A DNA stretch of 64,000 bases from Azonexus fungiphilus. GTDB taxonomy: Bacteria > Pseudomonadota > Gammaproteobacteria > Burkholderiales > Rhodocyclaceae. This document shows positions 35,196 to 44,680 of the stretch, one piece after another. The notes beneath the pieces are model-generated. The model was not told the origin of the DNA. It ran no database searches and worked only from the letters and a program-made list of their open reading frames with translations. Numbering within the stretch: position 1 is the stretch's first letter; each line of letters starts with the position of its first letter. Made by a program: the position numbers and the translations under genes. The stretch lies in assembly GCF_003634965.1 (NCBI RefSeq), contig NZ_RBXP01000017.1:170438-234437 (forward strand), given 5' to 3'.

Positions 35196-36647
35196 TCAGC
35201 CGAGGTCGACCGGCACGAACAGGCGGGCGTTGTCGCGTTCGACGAGCAGCGCCGCCTTCTTGCCCGACTTGCCGATGGCGGCGCGCAGCTTGTCGATGTC
35301 GCCGACCGCTTCGCCATTGACCGAGAGGATCAGGTCGCCGGGACGGATGCCGGCGCGGGCGGCGGCACCGCCGACCTGCTCGACGACGAGGCCGCCGGCA
35401 ATGCCGCGGCGACGGCTTTCCTCCGGCGTCAGCGGGCGTACGGCGACACCCAGGCGGCCCTTGTCGGCGCTCGGCGTTTCGGCGGCGGCACTGCGGGCTT
35501 CCTGGAAGGCGCCGACCTTGACCACGATGTCGCGCATCGCCTTGTTGCGCCAGACCTGCAGGCGCACCGTCTCGCCCGGCCGCTTGGCGGCGACGACGGC
35601 GGGCAGCTCGCCGGAGGCGTTGACCGGCTGGCCGTCGATGCCGAGGATGACGTCGCCGGCTTCGAGGCCGGCGCGGGCGGCCGGGCCGTCCTTGTCCACC
35701 GACGAGACCAGCGCGCCGGCCGGCCGCGGCAGGCCGAAGCTGTCGGCCAGCGACTGGTTGACCTCCTGGATGGCGACGCCGAGGCGGCCGCGCTCGACCT
35801 TGCCGTGAGCGACGATCTGCCGTTCGACGTTCATCGCGACCTCGATCGGGATGGCGAACGACAGCCCCTGGTAGCCGCCGCTGCGCGAGTAGATCTGCGA
35901 GTTGATGCCGATCACCTCGCCCTGCAGGTTGAACAGCGGACCGCCGGAGTTGCCCGGGTTGACCGCGACGTCGGTCTGCAGGAAGGGCACGTAGCTGCCG
36001 TCCGGCAGGCTGCGCGACTTGGCCGAGATGATGCCGGCGCTGGCGCTCGATTCGAAACCGTAGGGCGAGCCGATCGCCAGCACCCATTCGCCGACCTGGG
36101 CCGACTTGCTGTTGCCGATGCGCACCGTCGGCAGGTTGCGGGCTTCGATCTTGAGCACGGCGACGTCGCTGGCCTGGTCGAGGCCGAGGATCTTGGCGGT
36201 GTATTCGCGCTTGTCGTTGAGCTTGACGATGACTTCGTCGGCGTCGGCGACGACGTGGGCGTTGGTCAGGATGGTGCCGTCGGCGCTGACGATGAAGCCG
36301 GAGCCGACGCCGCGGCTCGGTTCGGCGTCTTCCGGAATCAACCCGCGGAACTGGCGGAAGAACTTGAAGAAAGGATCGCTCGGGTCGATCTGCGGGCCGC
36401 CGTAGGTCGCCTTGCGGTTGGCGGTGACGGCAATGTTGACGACCGCCGGCGCATTCGCGGCGACGATGCTGCGCAGGTCGGGAAAGCCGGCCGGGGCGGG
36501 CGCGGCGACCGGCGTGGCAACAGCCACCGGTGCGGCGGCCGGGGCCGGGGCGTTGCCGGACGGATGCTGACCGAGGGCATAGGCACCGCCGACGGCGGCG
36601 GAGACGGCGAGGGCGGCGACGGTGAGCTTCAGTCGGTTGAGAGGCAT
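35196..36647 (-). CDS. Periplasmic serine protease, DegQ/DegP (HtrA) family
   Basis: 483 residues with an N-terminal signal or anchor (about 8-24) and Ala/Pro-rich linker. Periplasmic quality-control protease. The catalytic triad is visible: His in LTNAHVV, Asp in ASDVAVLKI and Ser in NPGNSGGPLF. Two PDZ domains follow (about 280-370, with GRLGVAIQEVNQSLADSFG, and 385-480). Typical DegP/DegQ/MucD architecture; which of the paralogues it is cannot be told from this window. Confidence 0.92.
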   Translation of the reverse strand: MPLNRLKLTVAALAVSAAVGGAYALGQHPSGNAPAPAAAPVAVATPVAAPAPAGFPDLRSIVAANAPAVVNIAVTANRKATYGGPQIDPSDPFFKFFRQFRGLIPEDAEPSRGVGSGFIVSADGTILTNAHVVADADEVIVKLNDKREYTAKILGLDQASDVAVLKIEARNLPTVRIGNSKSAQVGEWVLAIGSPYGFESSASAGIISAKSRSLPDGSYVPFLQTDVAVNPGNSGGPLFNLQGEVIGINSQIYSRSGGYQGLSFAIPIEVAMNVERQIVAHGKVERGRLGVAIQEVNQSLADSFGLPRPAGALVSSVDKDGPAARAGLEAGDVILGIDGQPVNASGELPAVVAAKRPGETVRLQVWRNKAMRDIVVKVGAFQEARSAAAETPSADKGRLGVAVRPLTPEESRRRGIAGGLVVEQVGGAAARAGIRPGDLILSVNGEAVGDIDKLRAAIGKSGKKAALLVERDNARLFVPVDLG

Positions 36648-36736
36648 GCGGATCTCCTGCGGGAAATGAGGTGATCCGTATATTTGTTCACCCCCGCGAT
36701 TTTTCCATCAGCGGTTGTGCGACGATTTGTTACGAA

Positions 36737-36755
36737 GTTTTGCGGTCGACCGTCA
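36737..36755 (-). repeat. Dispersed GTCGAC/A-tract element downstream of the fumarase terminator
   Basis: On the minus strand: TGACGGTCGACCGCAAAAC. It lies immediately after the fumarase terminator, just upstream of the DegQ-like gene. Confidence 0.6.
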
Positions 36756-36764
36756 GATCCATGA

Positions 36765-36786
36765 AAAAAGCCGCCCGTGGGCGGCT
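36765..36786 (-). terminator. Rho-independent terminator of the fumarase gene
   Basis: On the minus strand GCCGCCCACGGGCGGC followed by a run of six T. The stem is perfect (GCCGCCC/GGGCGGC) with a 2-base loop, about 20 bases after the fumarase stop. Confidence 0.88.
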
Positions 36787-36806
36787 TTGCCGGGTTGCTA
36801 CGGGGC

Positions 36807-38339
36807 TCAGGCCTTGACCGGAATCTTGCCGATCTTGACCTGCCATTCCTTCGGACCGGTTTCATGGACGCTGGTGCCGGCCGAGTCGACGGCGACGGTG
36901 ACCGGCATGTCCTGGACGTCGAACTCGTAGATCGCTTCCATGCCGAGGTCGGCGAAACCGACGACCTTGGCCGTCTTGATCGCCTTGGCCACGAGGTAGG
37001 CGGCGCCGCCGACGGCCATCAGGTAGGCCGACTTGTTGTCCTTGATCGCCTCGATGGCGACCGGGCCGCGCTCGGACTTGCCGACCATCGAGATCAGGCC
37101 GGTCTTCTCCAGCATCATCCGGGTGAACTTGTCCATGCGCGTGGCGGTGGTCGGGCCGGCCGGGCCGACGACTTCGTCGCGCACCGGATCGACCGGGCCG
37201 ACGTAGTAGATGACGCGGTTGGTGAAGTCCACCGGCAGTTGCTCGCCCTTGGCCAGCATGTCGGCGATGCGCTTGTGCGCGGCGTCGCGGCCGGTCAGCA
37301 TCTTGCCGTTGAGGAGCAGCTTCTGGCCCGGCTTCCAGGAGGCGACTTCTTCCTTGGTCAGGGTGTCGAGATTGACGCGGGTCGCCGACTTGAGGTCCGG
37401 CGTCCAGGTCACGGCCGGCCAGTCTTCCAGCTTCGGCGGCTCGATCCTGGCCGGCCCGGAACCGTCGAGGTGGAAGTGGGTGTGACGGGTGGCAGCGCAG
37501 TTCGGCACCAGCGCCACCGGCAGGTTCGCGGCGTGGCAGGGGTAGTCGAGCACCTTGACGTCGAGCACGGTGGTCAGGCCGCCGAGGCCCTGGGCGCCGA
37601 CGCCGAGGGCGTTGATCTTCTCCATCAGCTCGAGGCGCAGCTCTTCCGGACGGGTCAGCTTGGCACCGCTGGCGGCCTTGGCCTTCAGCTCGTGGATGTC
37701 GACCGGCGCCATGATCGATTCCTTGGCCAGCAGCATGGCCTTTTCCGGCGTGCCGCCGATGCCGATGCCGATGATGCCGGGCGGACACCAGCCGGCGCCC
37801 ATTTCCGGGATCTTCTTGAGGACCCAGTCGACCAGGTCGTCGGACGGGTTGAGCATGGCGAACTTGGACTTGGCTTCCGAGCCGCCGCCCTTGGCCGCGC
37901 AGATGACCTCGACGTGATGGCCTTCGACGATCTCGAAATGCACCACGGCCGGGGTGTTGTCCTTGGTGTTCTTGCGGGCGCCGGCCGGATCGGCGAGCAC
38001 CGAAGCGCGCAGCGGGTTGTCCGGGTTGGCGTAGGCGCGACGCACGCCTTCATTGATCATTTCCTGGATGCTCATCGTCGCATCCGGCCAGGTGACCTGC
38101 ATGCCGACCTTGATGAAGACCATGCCGATGCCGGTGTCCTGGCAGATTGGGCGATGGCCTTCGGCGGCCATGCGCGAGTTGGTCAGGATCTGGGCGATGG
38201 CGTCCTTGGCGGCGGGGTTTTCCTCGCGCTCGTAGGCTTCACCCAGCGCCTTGATGTAATCGAGCGGGTGGTAGTAGCTGATGTACTGGAAGGCATCGGC
38301 GATCGACTGGATCAGGTCTTCCTGCTTGATGGCGGTCAT
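36807..38339 (-). CDS. fumA: Fumarate hydratase, class I (iron-sulfur)
   Basis: 510 residues. Oxygen-sensitive [4Fe-4S] enzyme interconverting fumarate and malate. Cluster cysteines appear in PICQDTGIG (about residue 67), GWCPPGIIGIGIGG and LVPNCAATRHTHFHLDG. A C-terminal beta domain follows (GPTTATRMDKFT; MEAIYEFDVQDMPVTVAVDS). The ATG at 38339 has GGAG upstream; a TTG two codons earlier is less likely. It is followed by a strong terminator. Confidence 0.94.
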   Translation of the reverse strand: MTAIKQEDLIQSIADAFQYISYYHPLDYIKALGEAYEREENPAAKDAIAQILTNSRMAAEGHRPICQDTGIGMVFIKVGMQVTWPDATMSIQEMINEGVRRAYANPDNPLRASVLADPAGARKNTKDNTPAVVHFEIVEGHHVEVICAAKGGGSEAKSKFAMLNPSDDLVDWVLKKIPEMGAGWCPPGIIGIGIGGTPEKAMLLAKESIMAPVDIHELKAKAASGAKLTRPEELRLELMEKINALGVGAQGLGGLTTVLDVKVLDYPCHAANLPVALVPNCAATRHTHFHLDGSGPARIEPPKLEDWPAVTWTPDLKSATRVNLDTLTKEEVASWKPGQKLLLNGKMLTGRDAAHKRIADMLAKGEQLPVDFTNRVIYYVGPVDPVRDEVVGPAGPTTATRMDKFTRMMLEKTGLISMVGKSERGPVAIEAIKDNKSAYLMAVGGAAYLVAKAIKTAKVVGFADLGMEAIYEFDVQDMPVTVAVDSAGTSVHETGPKEWQVKIGKIPVKA

Positions 38340-38352
38340 GCGCAACTCCGGG

Positions 38353-38883
38353 TCAGTGGTTGTTATGTTGAAGAATCAGGGTCTGGGTCATCAGCTTGTC
38401 GACCATCGCCATGGCCAGCGCCGAGACGATGAAGACGACATGGATCACGACCTGCCAGAGCAGCGTGTGCTCGGCCAGGTTGCCGGCATTGATGAAGCTT
38501 TTCAGCAGGTGAATCGACGAAATGCCGATGATCGCCGTCGATAACTTGATCTTGAGGACGCCGGCATTGACGTGGTTGAGCCACTCCGGCTGGTCCGGGT
38601 GCTCGTCGAGGTGGAGGCGCGAGACGAAGGTTTCGTAGCCGCCGACGATGACCATGATCAGCAGGTTGGCGATCATGACGACGTCGATCAGGCCAAGCAC
38701 GATCAGCATGATGTCGGCTTCGGTCATCTTCTGTTCGCCGAAGATGCCATGCACCAGGTGGCCGAGTTCGATCATGAACAGCCAGACATAGACGGCCTGG
38801 GCGATGATCAGTCCGATGTAGAGCGGCGCCTGGATCCAGCGGCTGGCGAAGATGAAGGAGGGCAGCAGTTTGGTCGGGTTCAT
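38353..38883 (-). CDS. YqhA-like inner membrane protein
   Basis: 176 residues with about four hydrophobic segments (WIQAPLYIGLIIAQAVYVWLF; IMLIVLGLIDVVMIANLLIMVIVGGY; AIIGISSIHLL; VVIHVVFIVSALAMAMVD). Resembles the UPF0114/YqhA family of unknown function. The ATG at 38883 is preferred over the longer frame because MNPTKLLPSFIFASRW is a natural start. It ends 14 bases upstream of the fumarase start on the same strand, so the two may be co-transcribed. Confidence 0.8.
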   Translation of the reverse strand: MNPTKLLPSFIFASRWIQAPLYIGLIIAQAVYVWLFMIELGHLVHGIFGEQKMTEADIMLIVLGLIDVVMIANLLIMVIVGGYETFVSRLHLDEHPDQPEWLNHVNAGVLKIKLSTAIIGISSIHLLKSFINAGNLAEHTLLWQVVIHVVFIVSALAMAMVDKLMTQTLILQHNNH

Positions 38884-39135
38884 GCGTGTTTTCGGATCAA
38901 ATCGGGGCCCGCAGTTTAGCACGCTGTCCCGGGCCTGCCCGAGATCGCCGTATGTTGCGCCGCAGCGTGATTTCGTAAGGCCTTTGTAAGAATATCGTCG
39001 TGTAATGAGTGCTTGCCGCCGGCCTGGGGAGTGAGACGGTTTCGGCGCGTACGGCTTGGTTACATCCCGGGGTTCGACCCCGCGGCCCGATCGGTTGTTT
39101 CAACATAAATGCGAAGTACCGCAGAGGAGAAAAAT

Positions 39136-41100
<1,965 letters not shown>

Positions 41101-41109
41101 GCGGTAATC

Positions 41110-41139
41110 ACGGTCGACCGGCGGTCGACCGCAAAATTC
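41110..41139 (+). repeat. Dispersed GTCGAC/A-tract element after acs
   Basis: ACGGTCGACCGGCGGTCGAC with two partly overlapping GGTCGACC cores, followed by CGCAAAATTC. It starts 9 bases after the acs stop. Confidence 0.7.
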
Positions 41140-41197
41140 ACGGAGCGGCGCGCTTGCCAGGCCGCTCCGACAGACTAAAAAGGGCAAGGAGGAGACA

Positions 41198-41308
41198 ATG
41201 GTCGCCCATAAGGTGGCCTCCCGTGTGGTCGCATCAGACTGCATGCCTACAACGGCCGGCACGCTTGGCGTGTCGGCCGTTTCCATTTTTCCGGAGGGGT
41301 TGCGGTGA
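41198..41308 (+). CDS. Possible leader peptide (36 residues) before the symporter/kinase genes
   Basis: An ATG at 41198 with an excellent ribosome site (AAGGAGGAGACA) opens a 36-codon frame (MVAHKVASRVVASD...). Its TGA overlaps the GTG start of the next gene (GTGA at 41305-41308). The strong terminator-like hairpin at 41251-41290 lies wholly inside this frame. That arrangement would let translation of the leader prevent hairpin formation, as in attenuation or translational coupling. No family recognised. Confidence 0.45.
   Translation: MVAHKVASRVVASDCMPTTAGTLGVSAVSIFPEGLR
41251..41290 (+). terminator. Terminator-like hairpin between acs and the kinase operon
   Basis: AACGGCCGGCACGC / GCGTGTCGGCCGTT, a 14-bp stem with one G-U pair and a 3-base TTG loop, followed by TTCCATTTTT. 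It ends the acs transcript or attenuates read-through into the downstream genes. Confidence 0.75.
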
Positions 41309-41499
41309 AACGCGGTAGTCCGACGCGCCAGCGCCTGACCGCGCTCGGCCTGCTCGGCATTCCCCTGCTCAGCTATCCGCTGGTCGGCCTGCCCGGCGGC
41401 ACGCTGGCCGACCTGCCGGCGATCTTCCTCTACCTGTTCGGCGTCTGGGGCGGCCTCATCGCGCTTGCCGCGCTGGTCGCCGAGCGGCGCGGCAAGTGA
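41305..41499 (+). CDS. Small membrane protein preceding the symporter-kinase
   Basis: 64 residues from a GTG with a strong GGAGG site. Two hydrophobic segments (LTALGLLGIPLLSYPLV and LPAIFLYLFGVWGGLIALAALV) and a basic C-terminus. The stop overlaps the kinase start. Small two-helix proteins commonly precede CrbS-like sensor genes, but the role is unknown. Confidence 0.7.
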   Translation: MKRGSPTRQRLTALGLLGIPLLSYPLVGLPGGTLADLPAIFLYLFGVWGGLIALAALVAERRGK

Positions 41500-44210
41500 T
41501 GCTCTCCGGCTGGTTCGTCGTGCTCCTCTCGGTGGCCTACGGCGGACTGCTCTTCGCCGTCGCCCGCTTCGGCGACGCACGTGCCGACGCCGGCCGTTCG
41601 ATCATCGGCGCCAACGTCTATGCGCTGTCGCTGGCGGTCTACTGCACGTCGTGGACCTTTTTCGGCAGCGTCGGCCGGGCCACCTCCGGCGGCCTGTCCT
41701 TCCTCACCATCTACCTCGGGCCGACGCTGATGCTGTTGTGCGTCGGCGTCATCGTCAAGATGATCCGCATCGCCAAGGCGCAGCGGATCACCTCGATCGC
41801 CGATTTCATCGCCGCCCGCTACGGCAAGAGCCAGTTGCTCGCCGGGCTGGTGACGGTGATCGCGGTGGTCGGCATCGTTCCCTACATCGCGCTCCAGCTG
41901 AAGGCGGTGGCCGCCAGCCTGGACGTGCTGTTCGACCGTTCCGGCCACGCCATCCAGCTCTGGGGCGTCGATTCGACCTTGCTGGTGGCGGCGGTGCTGG
42001 CGCTGTTCACCATCCTCTTCGGCACCCGCCACCTCGACGCCACCGAGCGCCACGAGGGCATGGTCGCGGCGGTCGCCTTCGAATCGGTGGTCAAGCTGCT
42101 CGCCTTCGTCGCCGTCGGCGTCTTCGTCACCTGGGGCATCTACGACGGCTTCGCCGACCTGTTCCGGCGGGCGGCGGCGCAGCCCGAGCTGCTTCGCCTG
42201 ATGCAGCCTGATCCCTCGCGCGCCGGCGCCTGGGCGGCGATGATCCTGCTCTCGGCGCTGGCCATCGTCTTCCTGCCGCGCCAGTTCCAGGTAATGGTCG
42301 TCGAGAATGTCGACGAGTCGCACCTCAAGCGCGCGGTCTGGCTGTTTCCGCTCTACCTGCTGCTGATCAACATTTTCGTGCTGCCGGTGGCGCTCGGCGG
42401 GCTGATGCACTTTGCCGGCCAGGGCGCCAATCCCGATACCTTCGTGCTCACCCTGCCGCTGTCACAGGGGGCGCAGGCGCTGGCGCTGCTCGTCTTCATC
42501 GGCGGCCTGTCGGCGGCGACCGGGATGGTCATCGTCGAAACCATTGCCCTGTCGACGATGGTCTGCAACGACCTGGCGATGCCGGCACTGTTACGGTCGA
42601 CCTGGCTGCAACGGCAAAAACGCGGCGACCTGTCGCGCCTGCTGATCGGCATCCGCCGGCTGGCCATCGTCTTCATCCTGCTCCTCGGCTATGCCTACTT
42701 CAAGGCTGCCGGCGAAGCCTACGCGCTGGTCGGCATCGGCCTGATCTCGTTCGCCGCGGTCGCCCAGTTCGCGCCGGCGCTGTTCGGCGGCATGTACTGG
42801 AAGCAGGGCACCCGTGCCGGGGCGCTGGCCGGGTTGCTCGCCGGCTTCGCCGTCTGGCTGTACACGCTGCTGCTGCCGTCGTTCGCCAAGTCGGGCTGGA
42901 TCGACAGCGGCTTCGTCGAAGTCGGGCCGTTCGCCATCGACTGGCTGCGCGCCCAGGCGCTGTTCGGCCTCGACGGTCTCGACGAGATCTCGCATTGCCT
43001 GTGGTGGAGCCTGCTCGCCAACCTCGGCGCCTACCTGGCGGTGTCGCTGGCGACCGTGCCGGATGCGCTCGAGGCCAGCCAGGCCGAGCGCTTCGTCGAT
43101 GTCTTCCGGCACGCCCAGCGGGCGCCGGACGTCCGGCTGTGGCGCGGCAACGCCTCCTTGCAGGAACTGGTCGAACTGCTCGAGCGCTTCCTCGGTCCGG
43201 CGCGCACCCGCCAGCAACTGGCGGCGCATGCCCGCAGCCGCGGCCGTAGCGACTGGCGCGAACTGGCGCCCGATGCCGAGTTCGTGCATTTCGCCGAGGC
43301 CGAACTGGCGGCGGCGATCGGCTCGGCCAGCGCGCGGGCGATGGTGTCCAGCGTCACCCGCGAGGAAGACCTCGGCCTCGAGGAAGTCCTCGACATCCTT
43401 GACGAGGCCAGCCAGGTCCGTGCCTACAGCCGCGAGCTGGAAGCCAAGCAGCGGGCGCTGGAAGCGGCGACCGGCGAACTGCGCGCGGCCAACGCGCAAC
43501 TGCGCGAGCTCGACCGGATGAAGGACGATTTCATCTCGACGGTGACGCACGAACTGCGCACGCCGCTGACCTCGATCCGCGCCCTGTCCGAAATGCTGCA
43601 CGACGATCCGCGGCTGGAACTCGGCGAGCGGCGGCGCTTCCTCGGCATCATCGTCGGCGAGGCCGAGCGGCTGACCCGGCTGATCAACCAGATCCTCGAC
43701 CTGGCCCGGCTCGAATCCGGGCGCGCCGAGTGGACCGCCGTCGCCGTCGATGTCGGCGCCGTCGTGCGCGAGGCGATGGCGGCGCTCGAACCGCTGTTCC
43801 GCGAGAAGGGCGTGCGCCTGAGCGGCGAGATCGCCGCCGGGCTGCCGAGCGTGCTCGCCGACCGCGACCGGCTGACCCAGGTCGTCGTCAACCTGCTTTC
43901 GAACGCGGTCAAGTTCGTTCCCGGCGGCAGCGGCGAGGTCCGCGTCGGTGTCGCCTGCAGCGACGGGGCGGTGCGCGTCAGCGTCGCCGACAACGGGCCG
44001 GGGCTGACCGCCGACGAATGTGTCAGTGTTTTCGAGAAGTTCCGGCAGGGCGGCAACACGCTCACCGACAAGCCCCAGGGGACCGGTCTGGGGCTGCCGA
44101 TCAGCCGGCAAATCGTCGACTACTTTGGTGGTAAGCTTTGGGTTGAAAGTGCGCCGGGCGCCGGCGCCACCTTCATTTTCACGGTTCCCCTGCGAGAGCC
44201 GGATGCATAA
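41499..44210 (+). CDS. Sodium:solute symporter-like histidine kinase (CrbS-type)
   Basis: 903 residues. The N-terminal half (about 1-530) is an SLC5 transporter-like domain with about 13 membrane segments (TSWTFFGSVGRATSGG; FLPRQFQVMVVENVDE). Then comes a STAC-like linker (about 530-665) and a complete kinase core: H-box FISTVTHELRTPLTS with the phosphorylatable His 684, N-box VVVNLLSNAVKFVPGG, G1 VADNGPGL and G2 GTGLGLPIS. In the known CrbS/CrbR system this architecture senses a substrate linked to acetate and drives acs. A GTG directly before the ATG is an alternative start. One dispersed-element copy lies inside (42593-42622). Confidence 0.93.
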   Translation: MLSGWFVVLLSVAYGGLLFAVARFGDARADAGRSIIGANVYALSLAVYCTSWTFFGSVGRATSGGLSFLTIYLGPTLMLLCVGVIVKMIRIAKAQRITSIADFIAARYGKSQLLAGLVTVIAVVGIVPYIALQLKAVAASLDVLFDRSGHAIQLWGVDSTLLVAAVLALFTILFGTRHLDATERHEGMVAAVAFESVVKLLAFVAVGVFVTWGIYDGFADLFRRAAAQPELLRLMQPDPSRAGAWAAMILLSALAIVFLPRQFQVMVVENVDESHLKRAVWLFPLYLLLINIFVLPVALGGLMHFAGQGANPDTFVLTLPLSQGAQALALLVFIGGLSAATGMVIVETIALSTMVCNDLAMPALLRSTWLQRQKRGDLSRLLIGIRRLAIVFILLLGYAYFKAAGEAYALVGIGLISFAAVAQFAPALFGGMYWKQGTRAGALAGLLAGFAVWLYTLLLPSFAKSGWIDSGFVEVGPFAIDWLRAQALFGLDGLDEISHCLWWSLLANLGAYLAVSLATVPDALEASQAERFVDVFRHAQRAPDVRLWRGNASLQELVELLERFLGPARTRQQLAAHARSRGRSDWRELAPDAEFVHFAEAELAAAIGSASARAMVSSVTREEDLGLEEVLDILDEASQVRAYSRELEAKQRALEAATGELRAANAQLRELDRMKDDFISTVTHELRTPLTSIRALSEMLHDDPRLELGERRRFLGIIVGEAERLTRLINQILDLARLESGRAEWTAVAVDVGAVVREAMAALEPLFREKGVRLSGEIAAGLPSVLADRDRLTQVVVNLLSNAVKFVPGGSGEVRVGVACSDGAVRVSVADNGPGLTADECVSVFEKFRQGGNTLTDKPQGTGLGLPISRQIVDYFGGKLWVESAPGAGATFIFTVPLREPDA
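42593..42622 (+). repeat. Dispersed GTCGAC/A-tract element inside the symporter-kinase gene
   Basis: ACGGTCGACC followed after about 10 bases by CGGCAAAAACGCGG. Translates in a different frame (LRSTWLQRQKRG) from copies elsewhere, arguing for selection at the DNA level. Confidence 0.65.
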
Positions 44211-44227
44211 GACGGGAGACTAAACGG

Positions 44228-44599
44228 ATGTCCAAGAAGATACTGATCGTCGACGACGAGCCCAACATCGTCATATCGCTCGAATTCCTGATGAAGAAGG
44301 AGGGGTTCGAGGTGGTGGTGGCCTGCGACGGCGAGGAGGCGCTGGCCAAGGTCGCCGAATTCGCGCCCGACCTGGTGCTGCTCGACGTGATGATGCCGAA
44401 AAAATCCGGCTACGAGGTTTGCGAGGCGCTGCGCGCCGATCCGGCGCAGGCTGCGCTGAAGATCGTCATGCTCACCGCCAAGGGCCGCGACACCGAGGTC
44501 GCCAAGGGGCTGGCGATCGGCGCCGACGTGTACATGACCAAGCCGTTCTCGACCAAGGAACTCATGCTCCGGGTCCGGGAAACGCTCGGCCAGGCCTGA
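44228..44599 (+). CDS. Receiver-only response regulator
   Basis: 123 residues, a single CheY-like domain with no output domain. Acidic pocket ILIVDDE (Asp 9/10), phosphoacceptor Asp 53 in LVLLDVMMP, Thr in VMLTAKG and Lys in YMTKPF. Starts 17 bases after the kinase. The CrbR regulators of the better-known systems carry a DNA-binding LuxR-type domain, so this system must pass the signal on by protein contact. Confidence 0.93.
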   Translation: MSKKILIVDDEPNIVISLEFLMKKEGFEVVVACDGEEALAKVAEFAPDLVLLDVMMPKKSGYEVCEALRADPAQAALKIVMLTAKGRDTEVAKGLAIGADVYMTKPFSTKELMLRVRETLGQA

Positions 44600-44630
44600 T
44601 CCGGCGAACGCAACGCCACCGCCCGCGTTG

Positions 44631-44660
44631 ACGGTCGACGCCGCCGAACGCGCAAAAACC
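44631..44660 (+). repeat. Dispersed GTCGAC/A-tract element between the regulator and the sensor-exonuclease genes
   Basis: ACGGTCGACG, then after about 11 bases GCGCAAAAACC. It lies in the 81-base spacer just upstream of the next start. Confidence 0.7.
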
Positions 44661-44680
44661 ATCCGCCAGGGGTTGTCGCC

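Noticed and set aside
39060..39090. A GGTTCGACCCC stretch resembling a tRNA T-loop upstream of acs
   Set aside because: No acceptor or anticodon stems can be drawn around it; it is a chance match in the acs leader.
41142..41168. GGAGCGGC ... GCCGCTCC hairpin after acs as terminator
   Set aside because: Good 8-bp stem but no T-run follows. The second hairpin at 41251 with T-tract is the better terminator, so this was not listed separately.
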